From assembly GCA_002423615.1 (NCBI GenBank), contig DIKO01000037.1:1-31368 (forward strand): a DNA stretch of 31,368 nucleotides. Direction: 5' to 3'. Position 1 is the stretch's first letter. Each line of letters opens with the position of its first letter. Positions 7,598-15,725 of the stretch are shown in pieces. This DNA is from Desulfobacteraceae bacterium UBA5616. GTDB taxonomy: Bacteria; Desulfobacterota; Desulfobacteria; Desulfobacterales; UBA5616. Position numbers and translations under genes: made by a program. The notes beneath the pieces were generated by a model. The model did no database searches. It saw only the letters and a list, made by a program, of their open reading frames with translations, and was not told the origin of the DNA.

Positions 7598-7876
7598 TTA
7601 TCCACCGGCCAGGTGAACGACAACGGAAATCGTCTCACCGGATTTCAGCGGTGTATTCACATCTTCCAGGTCCCTGCCTTCCCCCACACAGAGTATGCCC
7701 GGCAGGAACACCCCTTTTCCTTTATCCCAGAGGCTTTTGGGAAGTTTTTCACCATACCGTCTGTTGATCTCCGCGAGGAGATCTGCGAAAAGGGATCCTT
7801 CCGGCAGTTCCATGGAAACCAGGTCCGTACCGATGTACTCCTTAAACAAGCCTAAAAAATTTATCGTAACCTTCAT
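7598..7876 (-). CDS. MoaD/ThiS-like sulfur-carrier protein
   Basis: The protein has 92 residues with the ubiquitin-like beta-grasp pattern and ends in ...VVVHLAGG; the C-terminal Gly-Gly is the adenylated and thiocarboxylated tail. MoaD-type proteins give sulfur to molybdopterin. Copies beside aldehyde oxidoreductase genes probably serve the tungsten pterin cofactor. AOR lies 500 nt upstream on the same strand, separated by a terminator and one small gene. The length is slightly more than the usual 80. ThiS is less likely because no thiamine gene is near. Confidence 0.83.
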   Translation of the reverse strand: MKVTINFLGLFKEYIGTDLVSMELPEGSLFADLLAEINRRYGEKLPKSLWDKGKGVFLPGILCVGEGRDLEDVNTPLKSGETISVVVHLAGG

Positions 7877-7910
7877 GATGTCAAGCGCCCTTACTGAAAT
7901 CCATTCCGGG

Positions 7911-8252
7911 TTAGGTCATGATAACGGTTCTGTCCTTCAAGGATCCGGCAAAGGCCATCACCGCATCTGCAAATCCCTCCAGACGCCATTTCAGGTCATC
8001 CACATCCTGAGAGTCCCGGGCATCTTCCCAGGCTTCTCCCAGATTCCGGGCTGCGTCAAAAACAGGGAATGCCAGGTTGGTTCCCTCCTTGGTCCTCAGG
8101 GTGGGTTTATTTTTAAGACCTCCCAATTCCTCGCACGCTTTCCGAACAGCTTCCAGCATCGCGACTTCATCCAGTACGCCGGCGTCTTTAATGCCGGACA
8201 CAACGGTTTCAGCCACCTCAATAGCCTGGGTTACATAATCTTTTCCGTTCAC
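7911..8252 (-). CDS. Small conserved-looking protein of unknown function beside AOR
   Basis: The protein has 113 residues, starts at GTG (8252-8250), and has GAGAGG 7 nt upstream. It is mostly alpha-helical by composition, acidic, and has no cysteine other than one in ACEEL, no membrane segment and no signal peptide. I do not recognise a family. It sits between AOR and the MoaD-like gene, 34 nt ahead of the latter, so a role in AOR maturation or as a small subunit is possible but unproven. The 124-nt gap to AOR contains an intrinsic terminator, so it may be transcribed by read-through or its own promoter. Confidence 0.65.
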   Translation of the reverse strand: MNGKDYVTQAIEVAETVVSGIKDAGVLDEVAMLEAVRKACEELGGLKNKPTLRTKEGTNLAFPVFDAARNLGEAWEDARDSQDVDDLKWRLEGFADAVMAFAGSLKDRTVIMT

Positions 8253-8331
8253 TCAGACACCTCTCAAGCGATTCATAAGGTTAACCATCAAAGCTCCAAT
8301 TTATCCCCGGCAACGGGTTTGAATACCGGGT

Positions 8332-8365
8332 AAAAAAAAAGCCCCATCCGGATAAAGGATGGGGC
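8332..8365 (-). terminator. Intrinsic terminator behind AOR
   Basis: On the minus strand GCCCCATCC (8365-8357) and GGATGGGGC (8349-8341) form a perfect 9-bp stem with a 7-nt loop, followed by nine T (8340-8332). It begins 11 nt after the AOR stop codon, so it should end most of the DUF362-AOR transcript. Confidence 0.9.
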
Positions 8366-8376
8366 GAACTGGATTT

Positions 8377-10233
8377 TTATGCGCAAATTTCTTCCGCGGC
8401 CTTGCCCAGCCCCAGACTCTGAAGCTTTTCCCGGGTGGGAATTCCGTTTTCATTCCATCCCCTGACCCGGTAATATTCATCGAGCTGGAATTCCAGGTTC
8501 GCGGCCTTGCCGGCGGCGCCGCCGTCCGGAAGGGGTGTGACCAGGCGTTTGGGCAGTTTGTCGTCCTTACGGCTGATGCCTTCCCGGCAGGCAAATGCAC
8601 GCTGCAGGTTTAAAATCCGCTCTCCCACCTGCAATATGCTCGGGTAGGTATAGGGGAATCCGGTGGTCAGGGTCATTAAAATCGCCATGTGGGAGGGCTG
8701 CAGGGCAAGGCCTCCGAACATGCAGATGGCCATGGAATTGAAAATATTGCCGACATCCTGTGCGACTTTTGCGGCAAGTCCCTTGTTTTTCTTGTCGAAC
8801 CGACCCTGCTTGTACCGGATGCCCGCCTCGGTGATGATCACCCCCAGCTCAAACATGAAGGAGCTGCCCTGAACATGGCAGGCTCCACGGGTACCGGTGG
8901 CATAGTTGACGGCAAGGCTTTGAAATGCCCTTGGGTCATGCATGGGCACTTCCATCCCCTTGACGTGAATGGCATATTCATCAGACCCCTTGCCGATTTT
9001 TTCAGCAGCCTTTCGAGAGCCCTGGGCCAGGACGGCGCCGAAGCCCTCCCCTTTTCCCATCTGCTCGAATATCTCGATCGCGGCGTCCACATTTCCCCAG
9101 GTCAGCTCGATTCCACCGGTGTCCGCCTTGGTGATGACGCCTTTTTCATAGGCTTCCATGGCCCAGGCCACGGTGCAACCCGCGGATATGGTATCCATGC
9201 CATGCTTGTTGCAGATTTCCCCCAGCCAGGAAACGGCTTCCAGGTCGTCTATCAGAAGCATGGATCCGCAGGAACCCAGGGTCTCGTATTCCGGCCCCGG
9301 TCCTTCATAGGCAAAACGTCCCTCTGGAATTTCAACCCAGCGGGCACACCGGATGGGGCAGTTGAAACAGGCGGCTGAATGGGGTTTTAAAATGGTGTCC
9401 GCCATTTTCTGCCCCCCCAGTTTCAGACATCCTTCCTTCCACAAGCCCACCTGCCAGTTTTTCACGGGCACGTCTCCCGTTGTCCAGCCCATGTCCATGG
9501 AAGATGCCGTTCCCCACTTGCCCATCTGTTGAATCTGGGGGCTGTCCGTCAACCCCTGGATAATCTGTTTGGCCATTTCGTTAAAGAATTCGGGAACGGC
9601 CACATTGATTTTCTCGTTTCCCCGGGCTACGACGGCTTTGAGGTTCTTTGCGCCCATCACCGCTCCGATGCCTCCTCTCCCCGCTGCCCTGCCCTCATCG
9701 TTCATGACGCAGGCGATGGGGGAAAGGGTTTCTCCGGAAGCGCCGATGCAGGCGATCCGTGCGCGTTTTTCGCCGGTTTTATCCCTCAAAATTTCCTGGG
9801 TTTCGTAGGCGTTTTTTCCCCATACCCCGGCGGCATCCCGGATCTTGACACTCCCGTTGACCAATTCAAGATAAACCGGTTTGTCCGCCTTTCCGGAAAA
9901 TACGATGCCGTCGTATCCGCACTTCTTGAGTTCAACACCGAAAAATCCCGAAGACGTGGATGTGGCCAGAATTCCCGTGAGCGGGGATTTGGCGGCCACG
10001 GTAAAACGCCCGGATGTGGGGAACCGTGTGCCGGTTACCGGTCCGGTCATGAAAATCAGTTGATTCAATGGCCCCAGCGGATCACACTTGGGCGGAACAT
10101 TCTCATATAAAATTTTTGTGGCAAACCCCGCGCCGCCGATAAAGTCCTGGGCCATCTGAAGGTCCACGTCCTTTGCTTCGGTCGATCCTTTGGTAAGGTC
10201 CACATACAAAATTTTTCCCATATATCCAAACAT
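8377..10233 (-). CDS. aor: Tungsten-dependent aldehyde:ferredoxin oxidoreductase
   Basis: The protein has 618 residues, the normal length for AOR. These cytoplasmic enzymes oxidise aldehydes to carboxylates, or reduce acids, using a bis-pyranopterin tungsten centre and one [4Fe-4S] cluster. Family marks are the N-terminal LYVDLTKG and FIGGAGFATK, GPVTGTRFPTSGRF, the RGGIGAVMGAKNLKAV loop, cluster cysteines 289, 292 and 296 (CFNCPIRC), and the fourth near residue 543 (FACREG). AAGGAGG precedes the ATG. The DUF362 ferredoxin gene lies 30 nt upstream and is probably co-transcribed as electron partner. The terminator just downstream separates it from the MoaD-like gene. The aldehyde substrate is not predictable. 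Confidence 0.95.
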   Translation of the reverse strand: MFGYMGKILYVDLTKGSTEAKDVDLQMAQDFIGGAGFATKILYENVPPKCDPLGPLNQLIFMTGPVTGTRFPTSGRFTVAAKSPLTGILATSTSSGFFGVELKKCGYDGIVFSGKADKPVYLELVNGSVKIRDAAGVWGKNAYETQEILRDKTGEKRARIACIGASGETLSPIACVMNDEGRAAGRGGIGAVMGAKNLKAVVARGNEKINVAVPEFFNEMAKQIIQGLTDSPQIQQMGKWGTASSMDMGWTTGDVPVKNWQVGLWKEGCLKLGGQKMADTILKPHSAACFNCPIRCARWVEIPEGRFAYEGPGPEYETLGSCGSMLLIDDLEAVSWLGEICNKHGMDTISAGCTVAWAMEAYEKGVITKADTGGIELTWGNVDAAIEIFEQMGKGEGFGAVLAQGSRKAAEKIGKGSDEYAIHVKGMEVPMHDPRAFQSLAVNYATGTRGACHVQGSSFMFELGVIITEAGIRYKQGRFDKKNKGLAAKVAQDVGNIFNSMAICMFGGLALQPSHMAILMTLTTGFPYTYPSILQVGERILNLQRAFACREGISRKDDKLPKRLVTPLPDGGAAGKAANLEFQLDEYYRVRGWNENGIPTREKLQSLGLGKAAEEICA

Positions 10234-10263
10234 GGCGCCGCCTCCTTTCGTTATCCCATAACC

Positions 10264-11577
10264 TTATCTCATATCTTCGAGATCGACTTCATCAGCCCGC
10301 TTAAATCCGCCGGGAGGATAAATATCCCCTTTTTTTGCAAACAACTTGCTGTGTTTGGCACCGGCCGGTATCCGTGAGAATGTAAACGGGACGTCGTTAT
10401 CCATGGGGGGAACATCTACCAATTCATATTCCCGCGATCCCAGGCCGATTTTTTGCCCCACATTGGGCTGAATTTCCTGGCTGATACCCATGAAGGATCC
10501 GCATGCGGTGAACTTGGGAAGACCCGGATCCATGACGCCTTTGGCCATGGCCACGGAACCCGGCATTCCGGAGGACTCTGTAGCTTTCTGAAGGCAGGCC
10601 GAATCAAGGGCCACGGGATCCCAGGAGGCGAACACCCCGAGATTCGGGACAATGGCCCGATCGCTGTAGGTAACGCAGTCGCAGAAAGGCGAGATATCCA
10701 GGGCCAGATTGATGTAACCGATTTTCTTCGGTCCCAGGGCCTTGGCGGCAGCCAGGGCCGAGTCGGCTATGGCCGCGGAGGTGGCGTCAAAATAATCGTC
10801 GGCCATCATGGCCACACCGCACATGGCGAGAAGGGGCAGGCAGGCCAGGCAGCCGACACATTTCTCCTTATCCCACTGAATCCTTTTTTCAGTTACCTTG
10901 ATGGCGCCTACCGAACAAATTTGCCTGCAAATATCAAAATCCGGGCAGTTTTTCCCCACACACCGTTCCGGCACATAGGGCCTTGCCCGGAGTCCGTACC
11001 GGGGATGGCCGCCCAGGTGCAGGTTCAGTTTTCCCCGTTTGGAAGCGCATCCTACGCCCATGTTCTTCAAAGCGCCGCCGTAAGTCCCCATGGGGTGTCC
11101 CTTAAAATGGCTGAGCATGATCATGGAATCCGCCAGAGCGATTCCGGCGCCGATGTACTGTTCCTTCAAAATAAACCCTTCGGGAAGATCGATCCGGACG
11201 TCATCCGTTCCCGCAAAACCATCGGCGATGACAATGGGGCACCCCACCGAGGCCATGGTAAAACCGTTTCGGGCAACGGTCTTCAGGTGATCCAGAGCCG
11301 TCACCCGGGATGCGTAGGTAAAATAGGGCAGCGTAGTGGTGTCCACCACCATGGGGTCACCTCCAAGGCTTTTGATCTTATCCACCAGAGCCCGCACATA
11401 AACCGGTCGAATATACGCCGTGTTGTTGAATTCACCCATGTGGAGCTTAACGGCCACTACATCGTTGGGTTTGATCATATCGCCGAATCGGGCGGCATCA
11501 AACAAGGTGAGCATTTTGGCAACTAGGCTCGTCTGATTTGATTGCGACCGGTCGTCCATGAAGTAAACTTTCTCCAT
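10264..11577 (-). CDS. DUF362 protein with an inserted dicluster-ferredoxin-like domain
   Basis: The protein has 437 residues and starts at an ATG with AAGGAGG upstream. The DUF362 fold is recognisable from VVAVKLHMGEFNN, HFKGHPMGTYGGALKNMG and the C-terminal NLGVFASWDPVALD. Inserted are cysteine sets at 206, 211, 217 and 221, and at 240, 243, 246 and 253. Both depart from the classic CxxCxxCxxxC spacing, so cluster type is uncertain. Such proteins occur beside AORs and other oxidoreductases in strict anaerobes and are taken as soluble electron carriers. AOR follows after 30 nt, so it is likely the AOR redox partner. The upstream gap of 174 nt to the membrane oxidoreductase probably holds the promoter. 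Confidence 0.85.
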   Translation of the reverse strand: MEKVYFMDDRSQSNQTSLVAKMLTLFDAARFGDMIKPNDVVAVKLHMGEFNNTAYIRPVYVRALVDKIKSLGGDPMVVDTTTLPYFTYASRVTALDHLKTVARNGFTMASVGCPIVIADGFAGTDDVRIDLPEGFILKEQYIGAGIALADSMIMLSHFKGHPMGTYGGALKNMGVGCASKRGKLNLHLGGHPRYGLRARPYVPERCVGKNCPDFDICRQICSVGAIKVTEKRIQWDKEKCVGCLACLPLLAMCGVAMMADDYFDATSAAIADSALAAAKALGPKKIGYINLALDISPFCDCVTYSDRAIVPNLGVFASWDPVALDSACLQKATESSGMPGSVAMAKGVMDPGLPKFTACGSFMGISQEIQPNVGQKIGLGSREYELVDVPPMDNDVPFTFSRIPAGAKHSKLFAKKGDIYPPGGFKRADEVDLEDMR

Positions 11578-11698
11578 GTCAGGCCTCCTTGATTTTAATT
11601 GGGTTAAAGAAACGGATCGTCAAAGACACTGGAAGTTTCAATTGGCGAGGAGAAGCTGTCGGCCCCGTTGAATTCCAAGCTTACATGCTGGCAAAGAT

Positions 11699-11727
11699 CA
11701 CTTAATTCCAAACCTTAAATTTGTCAA
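11699..11727 (-). promoter_or_regulatory. Possible sigma-70 promoter for DUF362-aor
   Basis: On the minus strand a perfect TTGACA (11727-11722) lies in the 174-nt gap before the DUF362 gene. A 17-nt spacer leads to TAAGTG (11704-11699), a weak -10 match. The position, about 120 nt upstream of the start codon, is plausible. Confidence 0.35.
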
Positions 11728-11751
11728 CCATTTTAAACAGTTCGATCAGGT

Positions 11752-13761
11752 TTAAAATCGGGGTTGTTCGTTTGGGCTATTTCCGGAAATAAGGGCTCCG
11801 ATATCCACAACTTCCAGGTTTTCTTCCAGATTCAAATGCCGAATCCCATCTTCCAACATGTGACGGCAGTACGGGCAGGCAGTGACAATGGCATCGACCT
11901 TGGCATCAAGGGCCTGACGCACCCGGATGTGGCTGATCCTCTCCCCCTGCTTTAAATCCATCCAGAAATGTCCGCCGCCGCCGCCGCAGCACAGGCTTTT
12001 TCCTCTGTTCCCTGCCATCTCTACACGCTTTATGCCGGGTATGGCATCGATCAGTTTCCGGGGCGCGTCATAAATCTGTTGGTACCTTCCGAGGTAGCAC
12101 GGGTCGTGAAAGGCGACGATCCTGTTTCTACCGGGAACCGGCTTTAATTTCCCCTGTTCGACCAGATCATACAAGAGTTCGGTGTAATGTACCACGCGGT
12201 AATGACCGCCGAACTGGGGATATTCATTTTTCAACACATTGTAGCCGTGGGGACAGGACACCGCCAGGGTGTTGAATTTTCTGAGGTTGAGTTCCGTCAC
12301 CTGCTTTTTGGCCATCATCTGGAAAAGATTTTCATCTCCCAGAATACGCGCTGGATCACCGCAGCAGTGTTCTTCCTCTCCCAGTATCCCGAAATCCACA
12401 CCGCAGGTTTTCAACAACCTGCAGAAATCCTCGGCGATTTGACGTTTGACCGGATCCATGAAGGCGAAACATCCCATCCAGTACAACACATCGCAGGATT
12501 CATGAATACCGATAACCGGAGCATCCAGTGCCCTGACCCACTGGTTTCCCTCCTTTTTCGACCCGAAGGGATTCCCCAGGCTCTCCATGAGTTTTAAACA
12601 ATCAGATGCCTGCGCCGGCAGACGTCCTTTCATGCTCACCTCATTTCGGCGGATCTCCATCAGGGTATCCACGTGCTCCACATGGGCCGGGCAGATATGA
12701 ACACAGGCCATGCACGTCCGGCATAACCAGATAAATTGCTCATCAAAGGCCTTCCGCACGATGTCCGTTGTTGAATCCTCATGGGGCTTGATCAGATTTC
12801 TCATGTTCAGAACAAAGGCCTTGGGAGAAAGAGTCTCTCCCGCCATGGCCGACGGGCATGCATCCTCGCATCTGCCGCAGGAGACGCATGCATCCAGATC
12901 CATCAACTGTTTCCAGGTGAAATCGCCCGTGTTGCCGATACCGATAGTAAAATCGTCTTCCGAAAGATCCGCCCTTTCCATCAGGGTCTCGATATCGATC
13001 CGGGAAAGTTCGCCCGGGGGTTTGACCTTGCCGAAAAAAGCGTTCACAGGCACAAGCAGAATGTGCATAAATTTCGAGTAGGGAATGGCGGCGATCCACA
13101 CCATGGCCATTGCCAGATGCAACCACCATGAAATGGCATGCAGATTTAACAGAATGTCCCGGGGAACCCCTGAAAAAAAGGCCGAAATGCCCTGCCCCAG
13201 AAAAGACCATCCTGCCCATGGGTCGTTTGTGGCTGAAATTCTCAACCCTTCAACGAGGTATCCCGTTATCACCAGCAAGGCCATAAACAGCAGCCACGCG
13301 GTGTCCTGAAAAGACCTGTCAAGAGATCGGGGCTTGATGACATGACGCCGCCACAGGGCCATGGCGATTCCGGCCAGCAACATCACGCCGGCGGCTTCCG
13401 CCAGGAGGGTCCAGAAAAGATGCCATTGCCCCACGAATAAGGAGGTCCCGAAATCATAATCCATTCCGATAACCGTGGTGACCATGACAAGAGCTAAAAA
13501 AGGGAAAAAGATCAGGCCATGAAAAACGCCCGGGTAAAGGGTGTTGAAGGTCTTTTGCTGGAAAATCGTCGACCGCGCCATCCGCAGGAAACGAAGGAAC
13601 AGGTGAGAAAAGCGCTCGGAATCGGCTTTCCCCCTTTTCCAGGCGGCTGTTCGCCGGTAAAGACCGTATAAAAATATTCCCAGTGCCCCTGCAAAAAACA
13701 GATACATCAGCCCGGGGTTTGAAATGTTCCACATGATTTCGCGGGCGGCATCAGGACGCAT
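11752..13761 (-). CDS. Membrane Fe-S oxidoreductase, NarI-HdrD fusion (ETF:menaquinone oxidoreductase type)
   Basis: The protein has 669 residues. The first 240 hold about six hydrophobic segments of a NarI-like cytochrome b module. Two [4Fe-4S] motifs follow: CVSCGRCEDACP (292-303) and CRTCMACVHICP (347-358). Then come two HdrD-type CCG domains with CCGDPARIL near 466 and CCGGGGGH near 591. This architecture is that of the FadF/EMO proteins, which pass electrons from electron-transfer flavoprotein to the menaquinone pool in beta-oxidising anaerobes. No etfAB genes are adjacent, so the partner is open; AOR or the DUF362 ferredoxin downstream could also feed it. The start may be the ATG at 13761 or the later one at 13734; neither has a strong ribosome site. 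Confidence 0.87.
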   Translation of the reverse strand: MRPDAAREIMWNISNPGLMYLFFAGALGIFLYGLYRRTAAWKRGKADSERFSHLFLRFLRMARSTIFQQKTFNTLYPGVFHGLIFFPFLALVMVTTVIGMDYDFGTSLFVGQWHLFWTLLAEAAGVMLLAGIAMALWRRHVIKPRSLDRSFQDTAWLLFMALLVITGYLVEGLRISATNDPWAGWSFLGQGISAFFSGVPRDILLNLHAISWWLHLAMAMVWIAAIPYSKFMHILLVPVNAFFGKVKPPGELSRIDIETLMERADLSEDDFTIGIGNTGDFTWKQLMDLDACVSCGRCEDACPSAMAGETLSPKAFVLNMRNLIKPHEDSTTDIVRKAFDEQFIWLCRTCMACVHICPAHVEHVDTLMEIRRNEVSMKGRLPAQASDCLKLMESLGNPFGSKKEGNQWVRALDAPVIGIHESCDVLYWMGCFAFMDPVKRQIAEDFCRLLKTCGVDFGILGEEEHCCGDPARILGDENLFQMMAKKQVTELNLRKFNTLAVSCPHGYNVLKNEYPQFGGHYRVVHYTELLYDLVEQGKLKPVPGRNRIVAFHDPCYLGRYQQIYDAPRKLIDAIPGIKRVEMAGNRGKSLCCGGGGGHFWMDLKQGERISHIRVRQALDAKVDAIVTACPYCRHMLEDGIRHLNLEENLEVVDIGALISGNSPNEQPRF

Positions 13762-13877
13762 TGCAATTCATCGACTCCAGTGAAGTTTCCGTTCAGGGCG
13801 TCTTCGGATTTTGATTTTAGCCCTTGATTCATCGAGCGTTTTCTGATTTTCTAATGACGCATTCAGGAAATATCAAT

Positions 13878-15005
13878 ATGACGGAACGAAATCAACATCA
13901 AATCATGATTCAAAACGGGCTGGAGCGACGCATCCTCCATGGACTCGCCCATGAATGGGAAATCGGGATCACCAACCTGGAGACGCATCAACAGGTATTG
14001 ATGAAAAAGCCATTGTTCTCACTGGGCGATTTTTCAGCAAAACTCGGTTTCTGGTCCCCGGATTGCAACGAAATCCGCCTTGGCCGGAATCTTGTCCTGA
14101 ACCACCCGTGGGACGCCGTGCGGGAAGTGCTCCTCCATGAAATGGCCCACCAAATGGCCCATCAGGTGTTCAATGCCCGGAACGAACCCCCCCACGGTCC
14201 GGCTTTCCGGAAAGCCTGTGTCTGCCTTCGCGCCGATCCCCGGCCGGCCGGGAGTTACCGTCCTCTGGACGAACGCGTCTTCAATACAGAGGACGAGGCC
14301 GAGGACAGGCGGTTGATGCGGGTCCGGAAACTCATGGCACTGGCGGAAAGTAAATATCCCCATGAAGCGGACGCCGCAATGGCCAAGGCCCATGAATTGA
14401 TCGGCAAATACAATATCCGGCTTATCGAAACCGATCGGAAACGGGATTTTTTCAGCGTATTTCTGGGACGCCCCCGATTGCGCCATACGAGGGACCGATA
14501 TCGCATGGCCGGGCTTTTGTGTGAATTTTACTTTGTCAGGGGGATTTGGATCCCGGCCTATGTCCTGGAGAAGGGCAAAGTCGGCAGCGTTCTGGAGATC
14601 ACCGGGACCCGTACCAATATCCAGATCGCCGCATACGTGCATGACTTCGTTCATCAGTACATCGCCGCACAATGGCAGAGCTACAGCGGAAAACACCGCC
14701 TGGACCAGCATCGGAGGACGGATTTCGCCGTGGGCGTCATCCAGGGCTTCATGAACAAACTCGGTCAGAGATCCTCCGCAGCAGTTGTTTCCGGCACGGA
14801 TCAATCTTTGATGAACATTGAAGACCCTCTGCTGGTGCAGCACATGGCCAACAGGTACCCCCGCGTCACGACGATTGTCAGAAAGTCCGGTTCACAGAAT
14901 AAAAAAGTCATCATGGACGGGGTTGAAATCGGAAAATCCATGGTGATCCACAAAGGGATTTCAAACCAGACCCTGGACGGCGGTTTGTTTAAAATCGAGG
15001 GATAA
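13878..15005 (+). CDS. SprT-like zinc metalloprotein fused to DUF2786
   Basis: The protein has 375 residues from the ATG at 13878, which has AGGAA 8 nt upstream; a longer frame begins with TTG at 13824. The N-terminal part is SprT-like, with the zinc site HEMAHQMAH and a later H in PPHGPAF. The middle part (DRRLMRVRKLMALAESKYPHE and ..AMAKAHELIGKYNI) is DUF2786, a domain found in phage, plasmid and chromosomal genes without known function. The C-terminal 190 residues are not assigned. SprT/Spartan relatives cleave DNA-protein crosslinks, but activity here is inferred only. Its 3' end overlaps convergent ispD by 17 nt. Confidence 0.77.
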   Translation: MTERNQHQIMIQNGLERRILHGLAHEWEIGITNLETHQQVLMKKPLFSLGDFSAKLGFWSPDCNEIRLGRNLVLNHPWDAVREVLLHEMAHQMAHQVFNARNEPPHGPAFRKACVCLRADPRPAGSYRPLDERVFNTEDEAEDRRLMRVRKLMALAESKYPHEADAAMAKAHELIGKYNIRLIETDRKRDFFSVFLGRPRLRHTRDRYRMAGLLCEFYFVRGIWIPAYVLEKGKVGSVLEITGTRTNIQIAAYVHDFVHQYIAAQWQSYSGKHRLDQHRRTDFAVGVIQGFMNKLGQRSSAAVVSGTDQSLMNIEDPLLVQHMANRYPRVTTIVRKSGSQNKKVIMDGVEIGKSMVIHKGISNQTLDGGLFKIEG

Positions 15006-15720
15006 ATCCTTCAGTGCGATTTTCTTCATGTAACATCGCATGGGCGAATGTAAAATCTTCCGGCGTGGTGATCTTGATGTTGTAGGGACTTCCCGGAACG
15101 ATCCTGACGGTTCCACCCATGGCCTCCACCAGGGAGGCGTCATCCGTGCCGGACAACCCTTTCCGCTGAGCGCTTTCATGGGCCTCTTTCAGAAGGCGGC
15201 ATTGAAACACCTGCGGAGTCTGGGCAAGCCAGATGGATCTGCGATCGATGGTCTTTTCGATGAAAAGATCGCTGTCCGCCTGTTTGAGCGTGTCCATGGC
15301 CGGAATGCCCAGGATGGCCGCTTTGAATCGTCTTGCCGCATTCAGGCAATTGACGATGTCCTCATTCCGGACAAAGGGCCTTACGCCGTCGTGGACGAGG
15401 ACGTAGCCGTCGCCCTCAAGCCCGAGGATACCGTTGTGTACGGAATCCTGGCGTCTTGCCCCTCCCGGGACCAGGTCGAGGGCCTTGGCGGGACGAATAA
15501 AGGGCAGAACAGTATTCTTCACCAATTCAAAATCAGATTCCGGAACTACAAGATGGATCTTTTTTATCAGGGGGCATGCATTAAAAATCAAAAGGGTCCT
15601 GGCCAGAACCGGAACACCATATATATGAAGGTATTGTTTGGGGATACGGCTTTGCATCCTTTCGCCCTTGCCGGCGGCGACGATGACGGCTGTAACCATA
15701 AGGTCGGGGGTTTCGATCAT
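14989..15720 (-). CDS. ispD: 2-C-methyl-D-erythritol 4-phosphate cytidylyltransferase
   Basis: The protein has 243 residues and is the third enzyme of the MEP isoprenoid pathway, joining CTP and methylerythritol phosphate. Signatures are VTAVIVAAGKGERM at the N-terminus with the CTP-binding glycine loop, the PKQYL motif, VLVHDGVRPFV (metal Asp), and TDDASLVEAMG. The ATG at 15720 adds 7 residues to the usual start; the ATG at 15699 may be the real one. It begins 5 nt after the HPr-domain gene, so they are co-transcribed. No ispF is fused or adjacent. Confidence 0.94.
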   Translation of the reverse strand: MIETPDLMVTAVIVAAGKGERMQSRIPKQYLHIYGVPVLARTLLIFNACPLIKKIHLVVPESDFELVKNTVLPFIRPAKALDLVPGGARRQDSVHNGILGLEGDGYVLVHDGVRPFVRNEDIVNCLNAARRFKAAILGIPAMDTLKQADSDLFIEKTIDRRSIWLAQTPQVFQCRLLKEAHESAQRKGLSGTDDASLVEAMGGTVRIVPGSPYNIKITTPEDFTFAHAMLHEENRTEGFIPRF

Positions 15721-15725
15721 AGGGG

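Noticed and set aside
7569..7638. Upstream extension of the SDR gene to 7638
   Set aside because: It would overlap the MoaD-like gene, shows no SDR features and lacks the strong ribosome site that precedes 7569.
10453..11526. A 357-codon plus-strand frame opposite the DUF362 gene
   Set aside because: It is antisense to a well-supported gene, has no ribosome site of note, and its translation shows no domain.
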